From Peribacillus folii (GTDB lineage: Bacteria > Bacillota > Bacilli > Bacillales > DSM-1321), in assembly GCF_030271255.1 (NCBI RefSeq), contig NZ_JASJOM010000001.1, positions 434,001-498,000 on the forward strand: a stretch of DNA of 64,000 bases. The letters are read 5' to 3'. Positions 41,332 through 50,116 of the stretch are shown one piece after another. A model generated the notes under the pieces. The model was given only the letters and a program-made list of their open reading frames with translations, was not told the origin of the DNA and did no database searches. The first letter of the stretch is position 1, and every line of letters starts with the position of its first letter. The position numbers were made by a program, and so were the translations under genes.

Positions 41332-44300
41332 TTAGATCATCAAAATTTCCTTAATATCCTCTTCTGTAAGTACGGAGGATGACTTTCCACCAGGGTCGAT
41401 GATTTCCTCAATCAGATGTCTCTTCTTCTCTTGGAGCTCATTCATTTTTTCCTCGATGGTGCCCCGGGCCACGAGTTTAATGACCTGGACCACGTTTTTC
41501 TGCCCCATTCGGTGGGCACGGTCAGCCGCCTGCTCTTCAACGGCTGGATTCCACCAAAGGTCATATAAAATGACCGTATCGGCACCCGTCAGATTGAGCC
41601 CCGTGCCTCCAGCTTTCAGTGAAATGAGGAAAATGTCCCGTTCTCCGGAGTTGAACCGATCACAGACATCCACTCGTTCCTTTGATGGTGTTTGCCCGTC
41701 CAAATAGAAATAATCATGTCCCTGCCCAGCTAAATCCCTGCCGATTAGTTGAAGCATTTTGGTGAATTGCGAAAAAATCAGCACTCGCCTTCCGGAAAGC
41801 TGCGATTCCTTGATGATTTGCTGCAGCTGTTCATATTTGGCTGAGCTGCCTGTATACCCGTCGACAAATAAGGCGGGGTGACAGCAAATCTGCCGCAGCC
41901 TGGTCAGGCCAGCAAGGATCCTGATCCTGTTTTTGCGGAAGGTATCCTTGTCGAGATGCTTAAGCGTGTCAGCTTTAAGCTTCGCCAGATAGGCACCGTA
42001 TAGTTTCTTTTGCTCTGGCAGCAATTCCATCGATTCGAGCGACTCGATTTTTTCCGGCAGCTCGCCCAGTACATCCTCTTTCATTCTTCGCAGCAAAAAC
42101 GGCTGGATCCTCCGGGAAATTTTCTTTCTTGAGAGGTTGCTATACTCCTTTAACCCCATGAACAGCTCTGGAAAAACGACATGGAATATGGACCAGAGCT
42201 CGTCAAGTGAATTCTCGATCGGCGTGCCCGTCAACGCGAAGCGATGTCCGGCCTCTATCCTCTTCACTGCCCGTGCCGTTTGGGTCACGGGGTTTTTGAA
42301 TGCCTGAGCTTCATCAAAGAACACCGTATGAAACGGCTGTTTTCCATACCATGAAATATCCCTTCGCAGCAGCGGATAAGAGGTGATCACTACATCCAGG
42401 TCCAGCGCCTTCCGCAATAGCTTCGTTCGCTCGATCTTGCTGCCATCGACGACGGCAGCCTGTAAATCAGGAGCGAACTTAGTGAATTCAGCCAGCCAAT
42501 TGTAGGTTAAGGAGGAGGGGCATACAATGAGGGCCGGGAGCTTTCCCTTACGAATATCGGGCAGCTCCGAGACGATGAACGCAATGCTTTGCAGGGTTTT
42601 CCCGAGTCCCATATCATCTGCAAGAATTCCTCCGAATCCATATCTGGCAAGGGATTTCATCCATTTGTAGCCGTGTTTTTGATACTCGCGCAATATATGC
42701 TCCAGGCTCTTTGGCACGGCGAATTCCAATCCACTCGGATTGTTGATGCTTTCCAGGAAATTACGGAATGATTCCTCGACCGTGAATGTATCGCTGCCGT
42801 TCACGTAATCCATGAGCTGAAGCCCTTTTATAATTGGCATGTTTAAACTGCTTTCAAGGTCTTGATCCTGATTCGGAAGTGCCTTCAGAAAACGTTGGAT
42901 TTCCTCGAATTCCCTCGTTTCAAGGGAAAGCAGCGATCCATTCCTTAAACGGTAATACTTCCGCTTTTCTTCAAGCGCTGCCAAAACCTCCCGTATTTGC
43001 TTATCGGGGATCGCGTCCATTTCAAATTTGAATTCCAGCCAATCCGTCCGTTCCTTCTTGATTTTCACCCTGATGCGCGGTGCCGAATTCCCCCGGGAAA
43101 TCCGATTTCTTATCGCTGTCGTGGCATAGATTTGGACAACCTTTTGGAGTTTCGGGACAATATGGTACAAAAACTCATATTCCAATGCTTCATTTTGAAG
43201 GTAATAACCACCGTCCGTTTTGGCGAAACGGCCCTCCTCCATAAGCGTCAGTATCTCCGCCTCCTGTTTCACATCTCTGATGAGCATAGAAGGTATTTTC
43301 GTTTCATCCAAAGGGTTGATCACATTATTTTCATAGTGGAATTCCAATCCGGCAAGCAGCCTGTTCTTCACTCGATCCAAGTATAGCTTTGCCACAAGCG
43401 GGGCCGTCAAAAAACGCTCACTGATGGACCTTGCAATCTGGACTTCACCGAGCTTTTTCAAGCCCGGCACGACCTTGTCGAGGAATAATTCCAGTTGATC
43501 CGGGTGGATGGGGATCCGATCCGTGCCTGAATCTTCAACCATTCGCTTCAGGTCAGCAAGGCGTTGGCAATCCTCCGGTTCAAGCCGGACCAGGCTGCCA
43601 TCGAATAAAACCGTCTTATATGCATTCATGACGATCATCTCACTGAGTCCTTTCATATCCAGTTGAAATCCTTCACCCTCGCTTTCGTTAAAAGTAAAAT
43701 GCAAAGGAAGCGATTTCCCTGAAAATAGCAAGTCATGAAACGTATGCCCCCCATATGCCAGTTTCACCAACGGCGCACTGACAAGGAGCGGAATGAGCCT
43801 GGCAAAGGAAGATGGAGGCAGCAGCAATGAGCGATTGTCCATTTTGTATTCTGATTGATCCGCTAGGGCGTCCATATGGATTTTTTCATCCGATATCACG
43901 GTAATGAGCTGCTGCAGCACTGCATCCGTTTCGCGCTGAAAGCAATGAAGCCCAGGGTCATACGTCAATGACGGAGACAGAAGGACAGGTTCACCCTCTT
44001 GTAATCGCTTCAGGAATTCCCGGATATCGGCAACATGAAGCTTGCTTATTTCCAGCTCCAATCCTAGCATGTATTCCCTGTTGCCCATCGATATTGGCTT
44101 CAGCGTAAACCCGGCTTCAAGCATTTTCCGGTTTTCGAAGTGTAGCTGATGCCCGCTTTTCCTTGCAGGCTGATGATCGAAAAGCGTCAGCAATCCCTCG
44201 GACAGCTTATGATCGTCTGCTTCCATCCCTTTGAGGACTGTTCCATGGCGCTGATGTTCGTAAACTGACAGCAGGACAGCTGCAATATGCTGGCAATCCT

Positions 44301-44529
44301 TTTGGAAGGAAGCGAGCGTAGGGCAGGTGCATTCCGCTTTAATGCTGCCGGCAGCATCCGCTGCAATCGAAACATGAAAAATTTCCTTACCATCGACAAT
44401 CGCTTCACAGCCATCACGGCGATAGCTGGTAAATGTCACTTTATTCGTACGCTGGAAGGCTTCTCCTCTTTTGAAGGAGACTGTCCCGCACATATCTTTT
44501 ATCATTTTTTGATTCAATTTGATATCCAA
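41332..44529 (-). CDS. SNF2-family DNA-dependent ATPase with SWIM zinc finger
   Basis: A 1065-residue Swi2/Snf2 ATPase of the bacterial SWIM-SNF2 type. Near the N-terminus ECTCP...KDCQH gives the CxCxnCxH SWIM finger (Cys 67 and 69, Cys 79, His 81). The C-terminal half has GGILADDMGLGKTLQ (Walker A, about residue 640), VFFDEAQAFKNP (Walker B), FALTGTPIENSLDELWSIF (motif III) and the RecC half SQFTKMLQLIG...LISLKAGGTGLNLTGAD...RAHRMGQ (motifs V and VI). These proteins translocate on DNA and are linked to repair or transcription recycling; B. subtilis YwqA is a relative. Start TTG at 44529 with GGGAGG about 9 bases upstream. Confidence 0.92.
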   Translation of the reverse strand: MDIKLNQKMIKDMCGTVSFKRGEAFQRTNKVTFTSYRRDGCEAIVDGKEIFHVSIAADAAGSIKAECTCPTLASFQKDCQHIAAVLLSVYEHQRHGTVLKGMEADDHKLSEGLLTLFDHQPARKSGHQLHFENRKMLEAGFTLKPISMGNREYMLGLELEISKLHVADIREFLKRLQEGEPVLLSPSLTYDPGLHCFQRETDAVLQQLITVISDEKIHMDALADQSEYKMDNRSLLLPPSSFARLIPLLVSAPLVKLAYGGHTFHDLLFSGKSLPLHFTFNESEGEGFQLDMKGLSEMIVMNAYKTVLFDGSLVRLEPEDCQRLADLKRMVEDSGTDRIPIHPDQLELFLDKVVPGLKKLGEVQIARSISERFLTAPLVAKLYLDRVKNRLLAGLEFHYENNVINPLDETKIPSMLIRDVKQEAEILTLMEEGRFAKTDGGYYLQNEALEYEFLYHIVPKLQKVVQIYATTAIRNRISRGNSAPRIRVKIKKERTDWLEFKFEMDAIPDKQIREVLAALEEKRKYYRLRNGSLLSLETREFEEIQRFLKALPNQDQDLESSLNMPIIKGLQLMDYVNGSDTFTVEESFRNFLESINNPSGLEFAVPKSLEHILREYQKHGYKWMKSLARYGFGGILADDMGLGKTLQSIAFIVSELPDIRKGKLPALIVCPSSLTYNWLAEFTKFAPDLQAAVVDGSKIERTKLLRKALDLDVVITSYPLLRRDISWYGKQPFHTVFFDEAQAFKNPVTQTARAVKRIEAGHRFALTGTPIENSLDELWSIFHVVFPELFMGLKEYSNLSRKKISRRIQPFLLRRMKEDVLGELPEKIESLESMELLPEQKKLYGAYLAKLKADTLKHLDKDTFRKNRIRILAGLTRLRQICCHPALFVDGYTGSSAKYEQLQQIIKESQLSGRRVLIFSQFTKMLQLIGRDLAGQGHDYFYLDGQTPSKERVDVCDRFNSGERDIFLISLKAGGTGLNLTGADTVILYDLWWNPAVEEQAADRAHRMGQKNVVQVIKLVARGTIEEKMNELQEKKRHLIEEIIDPGGKSSSVLTEEDIKEILMI

Positions 44530-44639
44530 CTAATAGACCTCCCTGCTGAGGTTTTTTATGACGGAAAAAAACAAGCCCATTTGATCATCATACTATGAAA
44601 ATGATGAACGAGGTGGGAAAAAGGCAAAAAGACAAACCC

Positions 44640-44705
44640 TCATTCAAACCAAGATTTGAATTCGAGTTCATCTATCATGCAATAATAGGCTTTGAACGCA
44701 TTCAT
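44640..44705 (-). CDS. Possible 21-residue micropeptide at the end of germination operon 2
   Basis: ATGA overlap: the ATG at 44705 overlaps the stop of the 77-residue membrane protein, AAAGGAC lies 5 bases upstream, and the frame encodes 21 residues, starting MNAFKAYYCMIDELEFK. Tiny ORFs arise by chance, so confidence is low, but ATGA coupling plus a binding site is the normal arrangement of a real last gene. No known relative. Confidence 0.35.
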   Translation of the reverse strand: MNAFKAYYCMIDELEFKSWFE

Positions 44706-44935
44706 TGCTGTCCTTTCGATTTGTTATCCTTATCTTTTTTGCGATAAATGAAGCTGAAAAATAAGATGATAAGCAGGAACATGAACAGAATCAGTTCCGC
44801 ACGATCCTTCACCAAAAATGGGTTGAAGGCATGCTTGATGGAATTATCCAAATCGAATCCTAACAGAATATCCATGCCCAACGAAAAAAGCACTAAGGGG
44901 ACCAGCAACAATATCGTAATACCAAAGAACTTCAT
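44702..44935 (-). CDS. Small two-helix membrane protein in germination operon 2
   Basis: A 77-residue protein with membrane helices at about residues 4-26 and 47-63 and a strongly basic tail RKKDKDNKSKG. Its ATG overlaps the stop of the germination permease gene (ATGA), so it is the fourth gene of the A-C-B operon. Small accessory D-type subunits of two helices are known for some GerA-type receptors (GerD-like 'D subunits'), and this protein has the right size and position, so it may modulate receptor activity (inference). Confidence 0.72.
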   Translation of the reverse strand: MKFFGITILLLVPLVLFSLGMDILLGFDLDNSIKHAFNPFLVKDRAELILFMFLLIILFFSFIYRKKDKDNKSKGQQ

Positions 44936-46074
44936 TTATCAACTCCACCTTTTAGGTCCGTATTATGGCGCTGGTGCTTGCTTGTTTTTTTCCGGTTTTT
45001 GAAAAAAGCGATGATCAGGAGCAGCAGCGGAATGATCACCTGGAAAGGGAGATGGATGAACATCGGCACGGCTCCCAGACCTTCATGGATATGTTCGGAA
45101 TAGCTGCTTGCTATCACGATCGATACTAGCAATATGACGATGCCGACCGGATAGGCCAGCCGCGATGATTGTTTCACATTGAATACATTGGCCGTTCCCA
45201 TTACTGCCACATAGGTGAAAACGGTAATTTTGATGAAGCCGCCAATCATCAGCTTCAACAGAAAATACACATCGAGCCGTTCCAAAAATCCAGCTACCTC
45301 GATGGATTGAATCAGGGTCAGCAGCGGATATTGGGAGCGTAACGTAAGATCGACTCCAAGCACCGCAATATTCATGGCCATTGTGAAAGAAAGGAATATG
45401 CCGCTTGTTGCCAAGCCGGCAATAGCGATTTTCTTCAGTCGCTGAGGCTCGTTCAAATAAGGAAAAATCATTAAAAAGACAATGAGTTCCCCAAACGGAA
45501 AGAAAATCGTTTTGGTGAAGGCCATCTTCCCCATCTCGACAGCATTTATTTCAAGCACGGGTTTAAGATTGTTCATGTGGATCATGCCCGAAACGATTAT
45601 CAGAAGGATGAAGGTCATGAATAGCACATTTTCCAGGACGAAGAATAGTTCCCCCGTCCTTGCCAGTACCTCCACTCCTTTTCGGACGGTATAGATCACA
45701 ACTAACATGAAGGCTGCGTTGGCGAAAAACAATGGAACGTGCGGATAGGCAAAGGTAAGCAGGGTCTCTCCGAAGTCCCTCAATACTCTTGCCGCAAGAT
45801 ACATGAAATAAAGGATATAAAGAAAAGCCACGATCTTTCCGAAAAAATTGCCCAATATGCTTCTTATAAATTCAGTCAAGATCTGATTTGGGTAGTAGCG
45901 AAATAGACCATAATAAACGAAAAACAGTAAAATGCCGCCGATCGTCGCAATGAGAATGACCAGCCAGGCACCTTGTTTGGCTTCACCTGCAAGAGGAACC
46001 AAAAGTGCACTTCCCATTTCAAACAAGAAAATAAGGACGAACAGCTGGTAGCCGCTGATTTTTGCCTTTTCCAT
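44932..46074 (-). CDS. Spore germinant receptor subunit B (GerB permease family), operon 2
   Basis: A 380-residue endospore germination permease with ten predicted helices: ISGYQLFVLIFLFEMGSALLVPLAGEAKQGAWLVILIATIGG at the N-terminus is a textbook family start, and IFPYLNEPQRLKK lies mid-protein. The tail is basic. AAAGGAAGTGG is about 8-12 bases before the ATG. It is the third gene of operon 2 (A-C-B-small protein), on the minus strand, and is only distantly similar to the B subunit of operon 1. Confidence 0.92.
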   Translation of the reverse strand: MEKAKISGYQLFVLIFLFEMGSALLVPLAGEAKQGAWLVILIATIGGILLFFVYYGLFRYYPNQILTEFIRSILGNFFGKIVAFLYILYFMYLAARVLRDFGETLLTFAYPHVPLFFANAAFMLVVIYTVRKGVEVLARTGELFFVLENVLFMTFILLIIVSGMIHMNNLKPVLEINAVEMGKMAFTKTIFFPFGELIVFLMIFPYLNEPQRLKKIAIAGLATSGIFLSFTMAMNIAVLGVDLTLRSQYPLLTLIQSIEVAGFLERLDVYFLLKLMIGGFIKITVFTYVAVMGTANVFNVKQSSRLAYPVGIVILLVSIVIASSYSEHIHEGLGAVPMFIHLPFQVIIPLLLLIIAFFKNRKKTSKHQRHNTDLKGGVDK

Positions 46075-46095
46075 GTGGGTGCCACTTCCTTTCCA

Positions 46096-47319
46096 TTATT
46101 GGTCGCCCTTTTTGATATCCGAAAGAAACGGCTTGTTCCGTAATCCAGACCGACGAATAAATGTCTCGACCTTAACCTCTGTTTCCAGCTTAGGAAAAGT
46201 CACATCATCCCAATCCTTTTCATGCTTCTTCCAGTATTCCGGATGGGATTCATGAATCAATTCCCCAAATCCGAATACGTCGGATTTATTGTTTTGGGCG
46301 ATTGCAATCGCTTCCTCCATTTCCTTCTTTAAATTTTTTGCCAGCTCCTTTTCGATGTCTATTAGTTCGTGCGGACTCGCAAGATCAAGCGGAACATTCA
46401 CTTCCCGGATATCTCCTTCTGCACGGACCGTAATATACATCTTAGGTTTGCCGTTTTTCATTCTTGGCTTGATATTGGTTTTTTGGCGCAGCACCTGATA
46501 GGTGACTGCGCCTTTTTTGCCGCCCCAATCGATGGTCACATTCGTATTCACGATCCTGTCCAGCACCCACATCGTTCCGACTGCCTGTTTGCCATCCAGC
46601 CAATCGATCAATTTGCCATCCTTAAAAACACCTATCCCGACAGCATTCGGATTAGCAGCAATACTGGAGGATTGGGTATTCTCCATCTTATTCTCTTTAC
46701 CGGTATCCCCCCTCACTGTAAAGCCGCTGATCAACGGCTCTTTACCGGAGCTGACAAGATTCTTGATCACCTCTTGCAAATTGATGCTAATGCTTCCGCC
46801 CTGTTGCTTTTCGGTCGACTCGATCGTTTTGATGACTTTTTCAGCCGATACCTTATCGATTGCCGTCAGCGTTTCGACGAGATCCTTCGCTTTTACGCCA
46901 CGGGCGATGACGAGCCTCGTGGTGGCCCGAAATTCCGGGGAGCGCTCGAAGGCATCCAATATCGAATTGATCCCTATATCCTTTGCAACATCCTCACCTA
47001 TGACGACAAGGTTAGCATGGGCAAAATACATGTCACGCGATATTTTGGCTGAAGCGATACTGTCCAATTGAAGCACATTATCCCCAGTGGCCCTATAGAT
47101 GGATATCGGGGGGTTGGTTCCCCCTCCTCCCTGGAGTGACCCCGCCACATTGACCGGATTAATGATCTGAAACGTCCCCACTAGCTTTCCGTCTTTATTT
47201 TTATCGATTCCGACGGCAGAGACGATCGACATCTCGTTCAATTCGGTTTTATCCCAACAGCCAGTGGTGAATGTGGTTCCGATTAACATCAAGAGCAGAA
47301 CGAGTTTTTTATGATTCAT
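46096..47319 (-). CDS. Spore germinant receptor subunit C lipoprotein, operon 2
   Basis: A 407-residue Ger(x)C lipoprotein: signal peptide with lipobox TTGC (Cys about 21), then WDKTELNEMSIVSAVGIDKNKDG, the family signature. GFGELIHESHPEYWKKHEKDWDDVTFPKLETEVKVETFIRRSG closes the fold. I use the ATG at 47319, 6 bases after AAAGGTGA; earlier in-frame starts overlap that site. The gene overlaps the A subunit gene by 11 bases. Confidence 0.92.
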   Translation of the reverse strand: MNHKKLVLLLMLIGTTFTTGCWDKTELNEMSIVSAVGIDKNKDGKLVGTFQIINPVNVAGSLQGGGGTNPPISIYRATGDNVLQLDSIASAKISRDMYFAHANLVVIGEDVAKDIGINSILDAFERSPEFRATTRLVIARGVKAKDLVETLTAIDKVSAEKVIKTIESTEKQQGGSISINLQEVIKNLVSSGKEPLISGFTVRGDTGKENKMENTQSSSIAANPNAVGIGVFKDGKLIDWLDGKQAVGTMWVLDRIVNTNVTIDWGGKKGAVTYQVLRQKTNIKPRMKNGKPKMYITVRAEGDIREVNVPLDLASPHELIDIEKELAKNLKKEMEEAIAIAQNNKSDVFGFGELIHESHPEYWKKHEKDWDDVTFPKLETEVKVETFIRRSGLRNKPFLSDIKKGDQ

Positions 47320-48940
47320 TTCCATCACCTTTTCTCCCGTCAGATGTTTTCATTCCACGCGACTCGGGAGGCAGCGGTCTTTGATTTTCGCCTTCCCGTT
47401 TCAAGTTGCCTTTGGAGCTTATGAGCTTGGGCCTTTCCTTGAACGCCCACATCGGCCTTCTGAAGAAGGTATCACCCAATCCTTGCGGGTTCAATGGTGC
47501 AAGCGGTGACATATACGGGACACCGAATGAACGCAGGCTGCATAAGTGGACCACAAGGACGATAAAAGCTAAGATCATGCCATAGAATCCGATAACGCCG
47601 GCACAAATGATAAAAGCAAAACGCACCAACCGGGCAGAAATCGCTATGGAATAAGAAGGGGTTGCAAAGCTGGCAATCGCCGTGATCGAGACGATGATGA
47701 CCATGGCCGGAGATACGATCCCGGCCTGTACGGCTGCCTGCCCGATGACCAGGGCACCGACGATCGACATGGTCCCGCCGACGGCCTTTGGCATCCGGAG
47801 GCTCGCTTCCCTGAGGATTTCAAAGGTGATCTCCATGAGAAGGGCTTCAATCACGGCGGGCAATGGCACCGTTTCCCTTTGCGCCGCAACGATGACGAGC
47901 AATTTCGTCGGAATCATTTCCTGATGGAATGTCGTGGCTGCCACATAGAGGGCCGGTCCCACGATTGAAATGATAAAGACGATGATCCGTAAAAAACGTG
48001 TGGCTGATGCAATATCGAAGCGATTATAGTAATCTTCGACAGATTGGAAAAATTGTACGAATAGGGCAGGCGCAAGAAGGACGAATGGGGTCCCGTTAAC
48101 GAATACGGCGATTCTTCCTTCCAGCAGGTTCCCCGCGACCATATCCGGCCTTTCGGTGTGATTCATGGTGGGAAAGGGGGTCATGACCTGATCTTCTATC
48201 AATTGTTCAATATAACCCGATTCAAGAATGCTATCGATGTTGATGCGCTGTAAGCGCTTCTTGATCTCTTCGATGATTTCTTTTTTGGCGATACCATTTA
48301 TGTACATGATCGAAACATCCGTTTTGGTCACCGTGCCAATTTTCATCGATTCGATCCATAAATCAGGCGTGTTGATGATGCGGCGGAGCATGGCGATATT
48401 CGTTTCAATCGATTCGGTAAAGCCCTCCCGCGATCCCCTGACGGTCAAATGGGTGCTTGGCTCTTGGATGGAGCGCCGATCTCCCCCTTTCGTACTGGCA
48501 ACTAGCGCTTTGTTTATTCCATCAACGAATATGATGCTATCTCCCGATAACAGCATCAAAAATAGTTTTTCCCAGTCATTGACGGTCTCTACACCACCGA
48601 GTGAAACGACATCCTCGGAGATGATATCCAATGCCTTTTGCGGAAGGATTTTCTCTGACAGATGGGGATTCTTCATCATTGATTCGATTAAGAAATCCGT
48701 AACGCTAGGATTATCGATGAGACCTTGGACATACACAATGGTGGTATTTATTTCAGGATTTTGACTGATTTTCACCGTTCTGAAGATGATATCAGGACTG
48801 TTACCCGTTTTCCGCTTTACGATTTCCATATTGTCAGAAAGCGAGCTTTCAATATAATCTGTTGTTTTCGACTGCTTTTCCTCTTCCTTTTTCCGATCTT
48901 GCTGCTTTCCTTGTCTTTTTTGTTTGAAAAAAGAAACCAT
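47309..48940 (-). CDS. Spore germinant receptor subunit A (GerA family), operon 2
   Basis: A 543-residue GerA-family subunit with a long, highly charged N-terminus (KQKRQGKQQDRKKEEEKQ), the soluble domain with THLTVRGSREGFTESIETNIAMLRRII, and the membrane part with MPKAVGGTMSIVGALVIGQAAVQAGIVSPAM. The C-terminus is an extended polar tail (LKREGENQRPLPPESRG). GAGGG lies 9 bases before the ATG at 48940; an ATG at 48955 has no space for a binding site. First gene of operon 2; a 16-bp palindrome and a sigma-G-like promoter lie just upstream. Confidence 0.93.
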   Translation of the reverse strand: MVSFFKQKRQGKQQDRKKEEEKQSKTTDYIESSLSDNMEIVKRKTGNSPDIIFRTVKISQNPEINTTIVYVQGLIDNPSVTDFLIESMMKNPHLSEKILPQKALDIISEDVVSLGGVETVNDWEKLFLMLLSGDSIIFVDGINKALVASTKGGDRRSIQEPSTHLTVRGSREGFTESIETNIAMLRRIINTPDLWIESMKIGTVTKTDVSIMYINGIAKKEIIEEIKKRLQRINIDSILESGYIEQLIEDQVMTPFPTMNHTERPDMVAGNLLEGRIAVFVNGTPFVLLAPALFVQFFQSVEDYYNRFDIASATRFLRIIVFIISIVGPALYVAATTFHQEMIPTKLLVIVAAQRETVPLPAVIEALLMEITFEILREASLRMPKAVGGTMSIVGALVIGQAAVQAGIVSPAMVIIVSITAIASFATPSYSIAISARLVRFAFIICAGVIGFYGMILAFIVLVVHLCSLRSFGVPYMSPLAPLNPQGLGDTFFRRPMWAFKERPKLISSKGNLKREGENQRPLPPESRGMKTSDGRKGDGNES

Positions 48941-48982
48941 CGCACCGACCCTCATTCCTTTTTCGTTTCACTCATTTTGTCC

Positions 48983-48998
48983 AAAGGGTATACCCTTT
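48983..48998. promoter_or_regulatory. 16-bp perfect palindrome in the germination operon 2 promoter region
   Basis: AAAGGGTATACCCTTT is its own reverse complement. On the minus strand it is flanked by GAATA on one side and CAAAATGA on the other, 18 bases apart, a fair match to the forespore sigma-G pattern (GHATR-N18-CATnHTA), so the palindrome would lie in the spacer of that promoter. Confidence 0.5.
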
Positions 48999-49201
48999 AT
49001 TCTGTGTTCCTCCTTCTTCCTCAGCTCCTATCAATCAGATTGAATCGGTGAAAACGAGTCGGCATACTGGATGCCCTTTTAGAGAATTTGGCCCTGTGCG
49101 TGAGAACAAAGATGGAATCTCCATTTCCTTCAGACTAACATTTCGGTTGGTTAACAGAATTATATTGGCGTTTCATTGTAGAGTGGAATGAAACGTGTGC
49201 C

Positions 49202-49232
49202 TGCAGCGGAATGGAACGGTCGAGGTACAAAT
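49202..49232 (+). repeat. Dispersed repeat tail, copy 3
   Basis: GCAGCGGAATGGAACGGTCG followed by AGGTACAAA resembles the tails at 3622 and 52866. A similar GAGTGGAATGAAACGT stands 20 bases upstream. Confidence 0.6.
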
Positions 49233-49330
49233 CGTCAAGACTATAGGAAATGGATAGGAATTAGTTATACTCATGAGGAATGAAAAGGTGTGAAACGCGA
49301 AGTAAAAAGGATCGAGGACAGGGAATAATA

Positions 49331-49363
49331 AAAAATGCCGCCTGTAAAAAATACAGACAGCAT
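49331..49363 (-). terminator. Terminator downstream of dedA
   Basis: GCTGTCTGT-attttt-ACAGGCGGC followed by ATTTTTTATT on the minus strand, about 85 bases past the dedA stop codon. Confidence 0.75.
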
Positions 49364-49447
49364 CCCCTTCAAGTTGCTAGTTTTTTTAAAAATGTCCTTT
49401 ACGAAAGTCCTTCTAAATTGGTATATACAATCAACTATACGCTTGGA

Positions 49448-50062
49448 TCATTCCACATTGCCTTTGTTTCTTCTGAAAATCCAGACAACGAAAGAGATGA
49501 CCAGCAATGCTAATATGGCATAAACGATGTTGGAGTAGATGTCCATATATCCCACGATATCTTCCCACGAAGCTCCTACTGCCGCCCCGATATTCACTAA
49601 AATGATGTTCCAAATCAACGTCCCTGATGTTGTATAGAGCAGGAACAGCCAAAAGTTCATATGTGACATGCCTGCTGGCAGCGAGATCAAGCTCCTGATC
49701 AACGGAACGAGCCTGCAGAAGAATACGGTCCATGCACCGTACTTTTCAAACCAAGCATTCGCCTTATGGACGTCAGGTACCGTCAAGCGTAGAATATGCC
49801 CCCACCTTTCGACGAACCTTTCGATGATTTTCACATCTAGAATGGAACCGATCCAATAAAGGATGACCGCTCCTGCCACTGACCCTAGGGTCGAAGCAAT
49901 CACGACGCCAAGGATCGTCATATTCGCTGTCGTGGTCATGAAACCGCCAAACGTCAGAATGACCTCCGATGGGATCGGCGGGAAAATATTTTCCAATGCG
50001 ATCAAGAGAAAGATGCCTATATAACCAAAATCATTCATGAAATTCGTAATCCAGTTTTCCAT
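49448..50062 (-). CDS. DedA family membrane protein
   Basis: A 204-residue DedA (VTT domain) protein with about five hydrophobic segments. FLLIALENIFPPIPSEVILTFGGF near the N-terminus has the conserved acidic residues, and FFCRLVPLIRSLISLPAGMSHMNFW the conserved arginines; both are the diagnostic re-entrant regions. Proteins of this family include flippases that return undecaprenyl phosphate or phosphatidylethanolamine across the membrane. Next to it, on the same strand, lies a PAP2 phosphatase; the pairing suggests cooperation in lipid carrier recycling (inference). TTAGGGGG precedes the ATG. Confidence 0.9.
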   Translation of the reverse strand: MENWITNFMNDFGYIGIFLLIALENIFPPIPSEVILTFGGFMTTTANMTILGVVIASTLGSVAGAVILYWIGSILDVKIIERFVERWGHILRLTVPDVHKANAWFEKYGAWTVFFCRLVPLIRSLISLPAGMSHMNFWLFLLYTTSGTLIWNIILVNIGAAVGASWEDIVGYMDIYSNIVYAILALLVISFVVWIFRRNKGNVE

Positions 50063-50116
50063 TTCTAACGCCCCCTAACTTCCGCCATTTGCTTATCCAG
50101 CTATATTTTTTCTTAT

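Larger units (their letters stand above)
49051..49447. other. Non-coding spacer between germination operon 2 and dedA
   Basis: Contains a tail copy of the dispersed repeat (49202) and the dedA terminator (49331). No credible gene: short frames at 49280-49523 run into dedA in antisense. Confidence 0.55.

Noticed and set aside
41332-44529. The SNF2 helicase as a member of an antiphage defence island
   Set aside because: Neighbours are germination, transport and hypothetical genes; none is a nuclease, methyltransferase or known defence component.
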